Below the pieces are notes generated by a model. The model was not told the origin of the DNA and did no database searches. It worked only from the letters and a program-made list of their open reading frames with translations. DNA of 33,480 nt from NCBI GenBank assembly GCA_013823945.1, contig PNMZ01000012.1, positions 1-33,480 on the forward strand, given 5' to 3'. Position 1 is the first letter of the stretch, and each line of letters opens with the position of its first letter. This stretch comes from a bacterium. GTDB lineage: Bacteria; Armatimonadota; Fimbriimonadia; Fimbriimonadales; Fimbriimonadaceae. Positions 7,528-16,536 of this stretch are shown here, piece after piece. The position numbers and the translations under genes are program-made.

Positions 7528-10500
7528 ATGGGAATCGTGCGCTGGCTAACAACTATCTTCCTGGGCATTCTCATCATAACAATTGCTCAAGCCCAAACAT
7601 CTTGGGGACTTCCAATACCCGAAGTCACAACAACACCCGGCAAGGCGAAAATCACCGTAAGCTGGAATTCTGTACACCCCAACGCACACTACATCGTTTA
7701 TCGAAACGGACTCAACGACTACCAACACATCGTCTATTCAGGTTCGCAAGCAGGATCGTTCGATGATACATCTTTAATTAATGGCAACCCGTACAACTAT
7801 CGTGTATTCGCCTATATCCCATTCCAGTCCCCAAGCTCTGAGTCAGCATGGATTACCGCTTTCACCAACCTCAATGCCCCAGCTCACGCCTGGATCGAAC
7901 GAGGGCCAGGAAACTCGTACGTTGCAAAATGGCAACCCGTCGCGTGGGCTGATGAATACGAACTCCAATTCGGCACATCAACACCAAACTCCACCCTGAT
8001 CATTACCAATCTAACTCAGTTCCCTCTCGGAACCTTTGCACCCGGATCCGCAAACGGCGTTATTCGGGTCTTCGCAAAAAACAATGCGGGCTACAGTGCC
8101 TCCTCAAATTGGGCCTACATGAGCGGAGGCACAACCCAATCACCCATCGAACTCCCTCCCCCTCCATTTATCCCGTCCCGAGTCACCCACCCCTTCCGAC
8201 CACACCGTAACGACCCTATTCATGGTGGCCTCCCGGCAGAAGAACCTGGATTCAATCCTATTCATCTCCTCCCTTTTGGGCCGCTACTCACGGGAGACCC
8301 GGTCGACCTCGCCACTGGTCACAACACCTTTAATCCCAGCCCAGACCTCTCTGTCTACAATCCCAACGGCGTTCATGCAGTTTTCAAGCGCGCTTACTCC
8401 TCAGCCCTAGCCTCAAGCACCCAATCTTCCACTCCCGGTTTGACCAGTGGCTGGTCACATAACTACGATATCACCCTCCAAACCATAAACAATACCGATC
8501 AATGGGAACCTATTATTCTCCGCTATCCCCAAGGCGCGAAAGTCGTCTTCACACCCATTCTTAATGCCGGAATACCAACCGGAGAATTCACTTCTCCAGC
8601 CGGGACGCCTCTGATCCTCACCGGAACCCCCGGCGCAACCCTCAACCAATGGACAAACCTATCTCTCCTTCATCAAGACCGAACGCGATGGAATTTCTCC
8701 GCCTCAACTAACGGAGTCCATACCCTCGCCAGCATTAAGAATTCCCTCGGACAAGGCATCTCATTCACCTATATAAGTGACCAAAAGCTCTCGGTAATCC
8801 GCGACTTCGCATCCCAAACGACGCTCCTCCAGTGTAACTACGGAACCAACGATCTCATCGAGTCCGTCTCAGATCGTTACAACCGCCGGGTGTACTTCAC
8901 CTACGAGTCAGGGTTCGCGTCAGGTGGGCTACCTGGGGTTCACCTTGCTGCTCGAACTCAAATCGTCGACGTCACAACGCCAAGGGCCAGTGCGCCCATT
9001 CGCCAACGCTTCTCGTACCAATCTGGCCCAAATGGTGGAGCTCTCCTCAAAGAAATCCGGGTTATCAGTCCAAATCAGCCCGACCGAGTCGGCACCATCA
9101 CATGGGCGACCCACCCCATCCTCGGGACACCCGTCGTCTCTCATACCACCGACGGAAATGGACACATTAACGCCTTCACTTATCTCACCAATGCCACTAA
9201 AGTTGAGGTCAAGTCAAACACCGGAACTGTAATCTCCCACTACGAACAAGGATTCGACACCTTGCTCCGAGGAACAACCCACAAGGATGCATCCGGGTTC
9301 ATCTCTGTAAACAATTTCAACGACCCCGCAAACCCCCATCTCCCATCCAGCCACTTCGATCAAGTTGGCCGACTCACACTTTACACCTATGATCAATTTG
9401 GCAATCTCACCTCAACAACAAAACCAAATGGCCTCACGACAACTAACTCATACGACTACTCCGTGTTCCCGGTGGGCCGACTCATTGCAAACACGATCGG
9501 CACAAACCAAGTTCTGTCATACAGTTATTTCGAGCCATCAGGTCTGATACAGTCAATAACAACTCCAAACCCTGCCATATCAGGCACTGTCTCCACTAAC
9601 TACACCTACGATAGTCTCGGCAATCTCACATCAGTCACCAAGCCAGGTTTCACCATAGGAACAACGGTGACGGAGACGTATAACTACACCACCGACGGCA
9701 CTTACACGCAATCTGCAGCCGTCGGCCAGCCGCTCACCTACACGAATGGACTCGGTAAAGTTCAACGATTCAGATACACCGTCCAAGGCCTGGTTTCTCA
9801 GTCCGCAGACGCCCTCGGCAATACGACATCCAACACCTACAATATTGCCAATCAGCTCGTCTCGCAAACTCTCCCCCCCGCAAGCTTTGGCGCAAATCCA
9901 TATGTTTCATGGAACGAATACGCTTTTCCCGGCAGCCAAATCATGTCCTCGGGAACAACCATTGGCGCGATCCAAATCCCATTTCTAACCACCCTCTATA
10001 CCTATGGAGGCGAAGGTGAACTCCTCGCAACCGCCAGCGGATCAAATAGCCGAACATCGGTCTTCGACCCTTCATACCGAATCACCGCATCAACTGATGC
10101 CGCTGGCCGGACAACTACAATCACATACAACCCACGCGGTCTCCCTCATGTCGTCACCGATCCCCTGGGCCAATCAAAAACTTTCGCCAGCTACTCATCT
10201 ACCGGCCAACCCACCCAAATCATTCACCCCGGTGGGAAAGTCCAAAACCTCAGCTACCACGCCGTAACCGACGAGCTACTGAGCCACACATTCCCGAGCG
10301 ATCCCGCCGGCACAACCACCTACACTTATGACTCCGAAGGAAGAGTTACCTCTGAAGCAAACCCTGAAAGCACCATCTCCACTGTCTATGGCCCCGCCGG
10401 AACCATCGACTCCCAAACCGTAACCCACACCGGCGCCTCCGCCAAGGCAATTCAATTTGCCTACACCCCGAATGCCGCCCTCGCTTCGTTTACAACCTTT

Positions 10501-12528
10501 GCCGGAACCCAATCATTCAACTACGACAACGCGGGCCGAGTTACGAGCCTCACAAATCCGTACTCCGAAACAACAACTTACACCTACCTCGACAACAATT
10601 GGCTCAACATGGTCACCGCCCACAACGGGGCCAAGTCAATTTACACTTATGACGCCCTCGGGCGCCGTACCCTCGTCGAAAATCGACTCGCTAACAATAC
10701 GCTCATTTCCAGCTATTCAATACCAAGCTACTCCACTTCGAACAACCCAACATCTATTGTCTCAAACGTTCCTGGCTACGCCGCCCATACAGGAACCGTT
10801 CATTTCCAATTCGATTCCGAAAACCGCATCTCTCAAGAATCAGGCACGACCGTCGGCGGATTCACCAGCAATTACACCCACGACCTCGCCGGAAATCCAA
10901 CCCAATTTGCCAACGTCACCCGCGCCTACAACACTGTCGGGCAACGCACAAATCCAGGCTACACCTATCTCGCCAACGGCACTCCATCCCTTCACCGAAA
11001 CATTACATTCCAATCAAACGCGCAACGCCATATCACTGCAATCGGAACTCTCACCGCGGGCTATCAAGCCAACGGCATCCGATCGTTCAAACGTGCCGGT
11101 ACCGCCGCCAAGCGCTACTACCTCAACATCGGAAGCTCTCCCATAATTGAGTTCAACAGCTCCAACTCAATCCTCGCCTACAACACATTCGGACCAGACG
11201 GTCTCGTCTCCCGCAGGGCCGGAACAACTTCAACCTACTACAAATTCAATATCCAAGGTGGCACCGCCCAAAGGCTCTCCTCCACAGGAGCCGTCAGTTC
11301 GCGGCATGCGTACAGCGCTTACGGAACACCAATCAACTCCAGCTACCCGACCGATCCCTGGATCAATTTCAAAGCCCAATACGGCTATTACCGCGACTGG
11401 GAGAACAGTATCCTCCTCGCGACTCACCGCTACTACGACCCCGAAGAAGGCACTTGGCTCGCAACCGACCCCATCGGCTTTCATGGCGGACCAAACCTCT
11501 ACCAATACTGCCTCGGCAACCCCATCAGCTACCGCGACCCCAATGGTCAATCACCTCAATTTGAGTACGCAGTTGCCAGCTTCTTCCAAGGAGTTGGCGA
11601 CTCTTTTTCTTTCGGCCTAACACGCGCAATCAATGAGCAATCCGGAGCATTCAGTGTCGTAGACCCGACATCAAACGCATACAAAATCGGTGAAGGAACT
11701 GGTGACCTCCTCGGCTATATCTCTGGTAAAGCCGGAATCGATATCGGAGCAAAGGTAACAAAAAACATATGGGGGAAAATCTCTCAAAAATTCCTCTCCA
11801 AAGCGTCAGGATGCTTCACAGCCGATACTCAAATCCTACTCGCCGACGGCACGACCAAACCCATATCGCGCCTCCAAATCGGCGATCTGATTCGCACGCG
11901 CAACCGACTCGGCGATGAAGACGACCCAGACAGCGTCAGCGTTGTCACCCAACTCTTCACCCTCACCAAACCCGAGATACTCACCCTATCCCTCTCCAAC
12001 GGCTCAACTCTTAACACAACCCCAGAACACCCGTTCTATATCAAAACTGCCGGGTTCATACCCGCCGGAGAAATAAAACCCGGCGACCAAATCGCTACCG
12101 ACTCCAACAACTTCCTCAGAGTCACAAAAACAACCCTCAAAAAAGCACCAACCCAGGTCTACAACTTCGAAGTCCTCGGTACACACACCTACTTCGTCAA
12201 AGCCGGAAACCAATTCGCATGGGTTCACAACCAATGCCGTGAATGGCACCATACCATTCCAAGAATGATCCAAGGAATGGTCAAAGGACGTCTGGACGAA
12301 TTTGACGAAGTCATCAGTGTTCCTTGGTCATGGCATCGCGGAAAGGGGGGACTCCATTCAGGAGAAGGATTCCGAAGTCCCATAACAGGCGAAGCTTACG
12401 GAGGCGGCGCATATAATGGAGAATGGATGAGAAGGTTGTTCCAACTAAAGAAGGATGGCAATTTTGATCTAGATGACATTCGGCATGTTTACAAGTCAAT
12501 GATGAAAGATCTTGAATGGGACGACTAA
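7528..12528 (+). CDS. Secreted RHS/YD-repeat polymorphic toxin with Hint autoprocessing domain and C-terminal HH-motif toxin tip
   Basis: 1666 residues. A signal peptide (IVRWLTTIFLGILIITIAQA) is followed by two Fn3-like beta segments (about 28-200) and a Pro-rich linker. The GDPVDLATG entry motif is near 256, then many YD repeats such as YTYDSLGNLTSVTKPG and YTYDALGRRT. The RHS core ends RYYDPEEGTWLATDPIGF...NPISYRDPNG at about 1301-1340. After a spacer, a Hint domain runs from GCFTADTQILLADG (Cys1429) through TTPEHPFYI to a terminal His1567-Asn1568, with Cys1570 two residues on. Hint domains self-cleave, which would release the last 97 residues. That tip has WHHTIP, then WHRGKGGLHSG and GGAYNGEWMRRLF, resembling HH-type toxin tips such as the myxobacterial SitA6 group (from memory). 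Its target is unknown. No clear ribosome binding site is seen; the 84 bp upstream is very AT-rich. Confidence 0.9.
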   Translation: MGIVRWLTTIFLGILIITIAQAQTSWGLPIPEVTTTPGKAKITVSWNSVHPNAHYIVYRNGLNDYQHIVYSGSQAGSFDDTSLINGNPYNYRVFAYIPFQSPSSESAWITAFTNLNAPAHAWIERGPGNSYVAKWQPVAWADEYELQFGTSTPNSTLIITNLTQFPLGTFAPGSANGVIRVFAKNNAGYSASSNWAYMSGGTTQSPIELPPPPFIPSRVTHPFRPHRNDPIHGGLPAEEPGFNPIHLLPFGPLLTGDPVDLATGHNTFNPSPDLSVYNPNGVHAVFKRAYSSALASSTQSSTPGLTSGWSHNYDITLQTINNTDQWEPIILRYPQGAKVVFTPILNAGIPTGEFTSPAGTPLILTGTPGATLNQWTNLSLLHQDRTRWNFSASTNGVHTLASIKNSLGQGISFTYISDQKLSVIRDFASQTTLLQCNYGTNDLIESVSDRYNRRVYFTYESGFASGGLPGVHLAARTQIVDVTTPRASAPIRQRFSYQSGPNGGALLKEIRVISPNQPDRVGTITWATHPILGTPVVSHTTDGNGHINAFTYLTNATKVEVKSNTGTVISHYEQGFDTLLRGTTHKDASGFISVNNFNDPANPHLPSSHFDQVGRLTLYTYDQFGNLTSTTKPNGLTTTNSYDYSVFPVGRLIANTIGTNQVLSYSYFEPSGLIQSITTPNPAISGTVSTNYTYDSLGNLTSVTKPGFTIGTTVTETYNYTTDGTYTQSAAVGQPLTYTNGLGKVQRFRYTVQGLVSQSADALGNTTSNTYNIANQLVSQTLPPASFGANPYVSWNEYAFPGSQIMSSGTTIGAIQIPFLTTLYTYGGEGELLATASGSNSRTSVFDPSYRITASTDAAGRTTTITYNPRGLPHVVTDPLGQSKTFASYSSTGQPTQIIHPGGKVQNLSYHAVTDELLSHTFPSDPAGTTTYTYDSEGRVTSEANPESTISTVYGPAGTIDSQTVTHTGASAKAIQFAYTPNAALASFTTFAGTQSFNYDNAGRVTSLTNPYSETTTYTYLDNNWLNMVTAHNGAKSIYTYDALGRRTLVENRLANNTLISSYSIPSYSTSNNPTSIVSNVPGYAAHTGTVHFQFDSENRISQESGTTVGGFTSNYTHDLAGNPTQFANVTRAYNTVGQRTNPGYTYLANGTPSLHRNITFQSNAQRHITAIGTLTAGYQANGIRSFKRAGTAAKRYYLNIGSSPIIEFNSSNSILAYNTFGPDGLVSRRAGTTSTYYKFNIQGGTAQRLSSTGAVSSRHAYSAYGTPINSSYPTDPWINFKAQYGYYRDWENSILLATHRYYDPEEGTWLATDPIGFHGGPNLYQYCLGNPISYRDPNGQSPQFEYAVASFFQGVGDSFSFGLTRAINEQSGAFSVVDPTSNAYKIGEGTGDLLGYISGKAGIDIGAKVTKNIWGKISQKFLSKASGCFTADTQILLADGTTKPISRLQIGDLIRTRNRLGDEDDPDSVSVVTQLFTLTKPEILTLSLSNGSTLNTTPEHPFYIKTAGFIPAGEIKPGDQIATDSNNFLRVTKTTLKKAPTQVYNFEVLGTHTYFVKAGNQFAWVHNQCREWHHTIPRMIQGMVKGRLDEFDEVISVPWSWHRGKGGLHSGEGFRSPITGEAYGGGAYNGEWMRRLFQLKKDGNFDLDDIRHVYKSMMKDLEWDD

Positions 12529-12529
12529 T

Positions 12530-13246
12530 ATGGTGAAGCTCTACCACATAGATCATATAGGCCAAGCATTACACCATTTTTTCTGGTTTCCTGATCCAGA
12601 ATTCTACACCGAATGCGATGAAGTTTGTGTATTTTCGGATTCCAATAGATTTTCTTGGGTAAGTAATTTATTTCCTATAATAGAACAAGAAAACGGACTT
12701 GCCGATTTCCTGATGGGAACAAGCCATGTACAGTGTCGAGTCGAAATTGCGCGAGACCTCGCTTCCAGATTTCGTGGTCTTCGCCTCGCCAAAAACTACT
12801 ATCCGCCCAACGTTATCAAAGAATTTCAAGAAATCTATGAACAATATCTCGGCATAGCTGCAGACATTAGAATCGTCCCACGACTCGAATGGGTTGATCA
12901 GCCTGACTATAAGTCTTGCCCAAAATGTGGTCGATTTTATCTTCACTCTAAAACTGTTACTTCGCCAATATCGTCAATTAAAGTCGGCGGAAGATGGGAA
13001 TTGGGACGAGAATACGAGCGCAAACCCGGCGAAGGTTATCTCATACCCCGATCAATCATTGGCAATCACGACGCCATTTACCTCCAAGGCCGAACCCTCC
13101 TCACAGAAAGAGTCAAAAACTACATCGAATTCAAACAATACACCAACGTCGATCTCCTCGAATACGGTGAAATCGTCGAGGACATCCCCTACACTGAACC
13201 AACTAACGACGCAATCCTCGCAAAACTTTGGGAGAACCCATCGTAA
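12530..13246 (+). CDS. Probable immunity protein, CXXCG (SitI6-like) family
   Basis: 238 residues from ATG 12530, one base after the toxin gene's stop, so the two are translationally linked. This is the classic position for a cognate immunity gene. It has one zinc-type CXXCG motif, CPKCGRF (Cys130, Cys133), followed by GYLIPRSIIG and a LLTERVKNYIEF block. That layout resembles the double-CXXCG proteins of myxobacteria, where the second CXXCGR is followed by a TERF segment. The first motif is missing or degenerate: only CDEVC (Cys29, Cys33) is present. There is no signal peptide, so it should act in the cytoplasm against the toxin tip. Family assignment is from remembered patterns. The AT-rich codon use at its 5' end differs from neighbours, suggesting transfer. 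Confidence 0.75.
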   Translation: MVKLYHIDHIGQALHHFFWFPDPEFYTECDEVCVFSDSNRFSWVSNLFPIIEQENGLADFLMGTSHVQCRVEIARDLASRFRGLRLAKNYYPPNVIKEFQEIYEQYLGIAADIRIVPRLEWVDQPDYKSCPKCGRFYLHSKTVTSPISSIKVGGRWELGREYERKPGEGYLIPRSIIGNHDAIYLQGRTLLTERVKNYIEFKQYTNVDLLEYGEIVEDIPYTEPTNDAILAKLWENPS

Positions 13247-13282
13247 TCTCTCAACTTCATATGGAACCATAAAATCTGAACT

Positions 13283-13813
13283 ATGTCCAATTTTCCAAGA
13301 AAACCCACAAACACGACTGTCACCCAAGAAATCTATTGGGAATTCCATATCCCCAACCACAATATCGCCGCCGTAATCGAAGATGACGGAACTTCTTGCT
13401 TCTGCACTTTCTACCGAATCAACCAGCAAATTGAAATCGAAGACCTCATCAAAGTTGTCTGGCTCTACAACGTGATTCCCGCAACCAATCACCCATCGCA
13501 AAGCCCGAAAAGTTGCGCGATCATCGCGCCAAACATCCCGCCGATCAATCCAGATCACCGACTTCAGTCCAAAGAACACCTGACGTTTATCACCGTTTAT
13601 TCAGATTATCACAATGTCGACCAAGTAGTCTTCGCCTACAAAGACAAATTTCTGTCCTGCGCCCTCTCCGACAAGCACGAAACTTACTCCCCCGAAGGGC
13701 ACAACTCGATGTACATCAAGCCACTCACCTCCCAGATCGCAAGCCAATTCGATCCCAATCTGATCCAAGCCCTCCGGTCAAAAGGCGTCAACATCCCAAG
13801 CCAATTCCATTAA
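13283..13813 (+). CDS. Hypothetical protein in the toxin locus, 176 residues
   Basis: Not recognised. It is a soluble protein without signal peptide or membrane segment. It has many short beta-type stretches, an acidic middle (IEIEDLIKVVWLYNVIP) and a His/Ser-rich C-terminal half. It follows the putative immunity gene by 36 nt on the same strand. TAAAAT lies 7 nt before its ATG, which would allow its own leaderless transcript. Its place behind a toxin-immunity pair makes an accessory or second immunity protein possible. That is inference from position alone. Confidence 0.65.
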   Translation: MSNFPRKPTNTTVTQEIYWEFHIPNHNIAAVIEDDGTSCFCTFYRINQQIEIEDLIKVVWLYNVIPATNHPSQSPKSCAIIAPNIPPINPDHRLQSKEHLTFITVYSDYHNVDQVVFAYKDKFLSCALSDKHETYSPEGHNSMYIKPLTSQIASQFDPNLIQALRSKGVNIPSQFH

Positions 13814-13844
13814 CTCCAGATCAAGTAACCTGGAAGCTAACTCA

Positions 13845-15149
13845 ATGCCCCTCCCCACTCTCCCCGGAGAACCCACCCTCAGCCCCGAACAACAAGCCGC
13901 CCTCCAACAAATCCAAGAATCAACCTTCGGAGGCCGACTCATTTTCGTCACCGGACGCGCCGGAACCGGAAAATCCACCCTCCTGCGCCACTTCCGCAAC
14001 ACCCTCGAACTCAAAAGTGTCACCGTCGCCCCCACCGGAATCGCCGCCCTCAATGCCGGAGGGCAAACCATCCACAGCTTTTTTAATTTCCCCCTCGGCC
14101 CCATGGATCCCGAAACCGCCGAAATCCCCCTCTTCCGCGGCGGACACCCCAAATCCCGCCTCATCAACGCCCTTCAACTCATCTACCTCGATGAAATCTC
14201 AATGGTCAGGGCCGACCTCCTCGACGCCATCAGCATCTCCCTCCGCAAAAACCGTCAATCCGAATACCCGTTTGGCGGTGTCCCTATCGTCGCATTCGGA
14301 GACATCTGGCAACTCGAACCCGTCGTCGGATCCCCCGCAGAAAGAGAATTCCTCGCCCACCATTACAATAGCCCCTTCTTCTTCGATTCCCAAATTGTCA
14401 AAGACATGGGCATAGACGTCATCGAGCTCAAAACCGTCCATCGACAAGCCACCGACCCCGATTTCCTCTACGTCCTTGACCAAATCCGGTCCGGCGACCC
14501 TCAAGAACTCGACCTCATCAACTCTCGTGTCGCCCCTCCCGCATCCCCCGAAACCCTCACCCTCACCGTCACCAACGCCCGCGCCAATTTTATCAACAAC
14601 CAACATCTGATGGAACTCCCCGCCACCGAAATCCACTACAAAGCCAAAATCGAAGGCAACTTCGGACGTGAACTCCCCGCCGAAGAAATCCTTCGCCTCA
14701 AACCCGGTGCCCGCGTCATGGTTATCAAAAACAGCACCGAATGGGTCAACGGCTCCCTCGGAACCGTCATCTCAACCGCGGAATCGTCCGTCCAAGTCCA
14801 GCTCGACGAAGACAACAAACTCGTCGAAGTCAAACCCGAACTCTGGGAAAAATCTCGCTACCAGTGGGATCGCTCCCGCAACCAAATTGTCACCGAGCCC
14901 ATCGGCTCATTCACCCAACTCCCCCTCAAACTCGCCTGGGCCATCACCATCCACAAATCCCAGGGCCTCACCTTCGACCAAATCCATATCGACCTCGATC
15001 GCCCCGCGTTTTCCCACGGTCAAGTCTATGTCGCCCTCTCCCGTTGCCGCACTCTCGCCGGAATGTCCCTCACCCGGGCCGTCAATCTTAACGATCTCAT
15101 CATCAACCCCGCCACCCTCGCCTTCGCCCACCAAGCCGGACTTTCATAA
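13845..15149 (+). CDS. Pif1-like / AAA superfamily 1 DNA helicase
   Basis: 434 residues, cytoplasmic. Motifs in order: Walker A FVTGRAGTGKSTLL (about 35-47), motif Ia TVAPTGIAALNAGGQTIHSF, Walker B LIYLDEISM (113-120), motif III FGDIWQLEPVV, the NGSLGTV OB/SH3-like segment, motif V WAITIHKSQGLTFD, and motif VI GQVYVALSRCR. The order and wording fit the Pif1/RecD2-type helicases that unwind DNA 5' to 3' using ATP. It is shorter than eukaryotic Pif1, as bacterial relatives usually are. It follows the toxin locus by 31 nt on the same strand, but its C-rich codon use is like the host core genes. I take it as host, not part of the toxin module. Confidence 0.92.
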   Translation: MPLPTLPGEPTLSPEQQAALQQIQESTFGGRLIFVTGRAGTGKSTLLRHFRNTLELKSVTVAPTGIAALNAGGQTIHSFFNFPLGPMDPETAEIPLFRGGHPKSRLINALQLIYLDEISMVRADLLDAISISLRKNRQSEYPFGGVPIVAFGDIWQLEPVVGSPAEREFLAHHYNSPFFFDSQIVKDMGIDVIELKTVHRQATDPDFLYVLDQIRSGDPQELDLINSRVAPPASPETLTLTVTNARANFINNQHLMELPATEIHYKAKIEGNFGRELPAEEILRLKPGARVMVIKNSTEWVNGSLGTVISTAESSVQVQLDEDNKLVEVKPELWEKSRYQWDRSRNQIVTEPIGSFTQLPLKLAWAITIHKSQGLTFDQIHIDLDRPAFSHGQVYVALSRCRTLAGMSLTRAVNLNDLIINPATLAFAHQAGLS

Positions 15150-15267
15150 TGGGACTTTCGACCTACTGATGGAGGCGGCAAACGGCCTACGTTCGGTTCA
15201 ATTTGAATCTCTGGAGTCAATTCCATAATTTTTAGAAACTCAAGGTCCAATTGGATCGAAATTCGCA

Positions 15268-15300
15268 TATAATCGATAGGTCGTGAGCCTCAACTTGAGG
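15268..15300 (+). promoter_or_regulatory. -10 element and palindrome upstream of the major pilin-like gene
   Basis: A perfect TATAAT lies at 15268-15273, with no convincing -35. A 13-bp palindrome CCTCAA-C-TTGAGG follows at 15288-15300, where the first bases of the transcript would be. AAGGA at 15308-15312 is the likely ribosome binding site for ATG 15324. The palindrome could be an operator or a small 5' stem. Confidence 0.5.
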
Positions 15301-15323
15301 TTCTGGCAAGGATTCATACCAAA

Positions 15324-16223
15324 ATGAAGCGTGCCTTTACACTAATCGAACTGCTCGTCGTGATTGCGATCATCGCAATCCTCGCAGCAATCTTGTTCCC
15401 GGTTTTCGCACAAGCTAAAACCGCTGCTAAGAAAGCCAAGAGCTTGGCTGAAGTCAAGCAATTGGGTACCGCAACCATCATCTACCAAGCAGACTACGAT
15501 GATGTCTTCCCGGCTGCCTACGGTTCATACCTCGGCGTCTGGCGACAGAACTTCTTCCATGATGTTCCTGCTGACCTCCGCTCAACAAACGCAGCATGGG
15601 TCAACTGGCACAACACCCACCCGGTCAACTCCACCCAGCCATACCGCAAGAACTACTCCATCATGAAAATTGATGGCGGTCGAGAATACAACGTCTACAC
15701 CGGTCCGTTCTTGAAAACGCCAGCTGAAGTTGGCTACACCTACAACGGTCTTCTACAAGGTCAAAGCGCAACCTCAGTTAACCGAGTCAGCGAAACACCA
15801 ATGTGGCACGCATACTGGGGTAACTTGAACATGAAGGGTGCAGCGATCACCAGCCCATCACTCTACTGCACGGGTGCAGAAACGACTGCATGCTCCTACG
15901 TTCCCCAAACGCCGACCTGCTCGGGTGCCAACGGAACCTGGACTGTCGTCATCATCTTCGGTACTCAATCTGGCTTCGGTTCTCACCACATCTTCGGAAA
16001 CGGCGAAAACTGGACCTACACCGACTCCTCTGCTAAGTTCAAGCGATTGGGTATGCAAAAGAACGGTGCGTCTGACTTCCGCAACGACCCGTGGACACGC
16101 TACGACAACAGCGCACGACCGGGCGGCGGCTGGTACGACAACAACTACTGCCACCTCTTCAGCTTCACCCCGGATTGGGATGGCGTTCAGCCAACCGCTC
16201 CGTTCGAAGAGGTCTGGTACTAA
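15324..16223 (+). CDS. Type IV pilin-like / pseudopilin with prepilin N-terminal cleavage motif
   Basis: 299 residues. The N-terminus MKRAFTLIELLVVIAIIAIL is a classic type III (prepilin) signal. Cleavage is expected before Phe5 (KRA-F, with Ala in place of the usual Gly), Glu9 (fifth residue of the mature protein) is present, and a hydrophobic helix follows. QADYDDVFP after the helix, and the many aromatic residues in the globular part, match the large DUF1559-like pilins of Armatimonadota and Planctomycetes. Cys residues near 180-198 (YCTGAETTACSYVP, then TC) may form disulfides. It acts at the cell surface or in a secretion/pilus fibre. Codon use is much less C-skewed than in adjacent genes, as expected for a highly expressed gene. 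The small lipoprotein gene starts one base after its stop. Confidence 0.9.
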   Translation: MKRAFTLIELLVVIAIIAILAAILFPVFAQAKTAAKKAKSLAEVKQLGTATIIYQADYDDVFPAAYGSYLGVWRQNFFHDVPADLRSTNAAWVNWHNTHPVNSTQPYRKNYSIMKIDGGREYNVYTGPFLKTPAEVGYTYNGLLQGQSATSVNRVSETPMWHAYWGNLNMKGAAITSPSLYCTGAETTACSYVPQTPTCSGANGTWTVVIIFGTQSGFGSHHIFGNGENWTYTDSSAKFKRLGMQKNGASDFRNDPWTRYDNSARPGGGWYDNNYCHLFSFTPDWDGVQPTAPFEEVWY

Positions 16224-16224
16224 G

Positions 16225-16440
16225 ATGTCGATCCTGGGACGAGCTCTTGCTCTCCTCTGCCTAGTCTCTTCGTTCGCCCTCATCGGGTGTGCGCAAGGTG
16301 AAAAGGTTGAAGAAGGCGACGCCGAAATCGTCAGTCAAACCGAGAAAAACGAGAACCCTGACGCCAAAAGCAAGCGCGAGCAAGCTGGTGGAGGAGCCGC
16401 AAGCGGTGCCACCATGGAGCCGCCACCAGAAGGAAACTAA
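16225..16440 (+). CDS. Small lipoprotein A (71 residues) co-transcribed with the pilin
   Basis: Starts at ATG 16225, one base after the pilin stop, so it is probably co-translated. A hydrophobic leader ends in the lipobox FALIGC, with the lipidated Cys at 22. The mature part is about 50 residues, hydrophilic and low in complexity: EEGDAEIV, then KNENPDAKSKREQAGGGAAS and a PPPEGN end. It shares this pattern with the next gene (16537-16785), so the two are paralogues. Function unknown; linkage suggests a role in pilus or surface assembly. A strong terminator follows. Confidence 0.8.
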   Translation: MSILGRALALLCLVSSFALIGCAQGEKVEEGDAEIVSQTEKNENPDAKSKREQAGGGAASGATMEPPPEGN

Positions 16441-16457
16441 GCCAGAGGCATCTCTGG

Positions 16458-16491
16458 AACCGGGAGTCCGAATTGGACTCCCGGTTTTTTT
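16458..16491 (+). terminator. Rho-independent terminator after pilin and lipoprotein A
   Basis: A perfect 10-bp stem CCGGGAGTCC (16460-16469) and GGACTCCCGG (16475-16484) encloses a 5-nt loop and is extended by two A-T pairs. A run of seven T follows at 16485-16491. This is a textbook intrinsic terminator and closes the pilin-lipoprotein transcript. Confidence 0.93.
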
Positions 16492-16536
16492 GTCAAATCC
16501 ACCACAAATCAAAGCTTGCTAAGGTAACTTCATCAA

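Noticed and set aside
13513-14415. 300-codon frame spanning the unknown gene and the helicase start
   Set aside because: Overlaps two better-supported genes in another frame and is Pro/Ser-rich without any motif.
7368-16500. Genomic island bounded by a duplicated tRNA-Arg 3' end
   Set aside because: No integrase is present and I found no second copy of the T-arm/acceptor sequence downstream.
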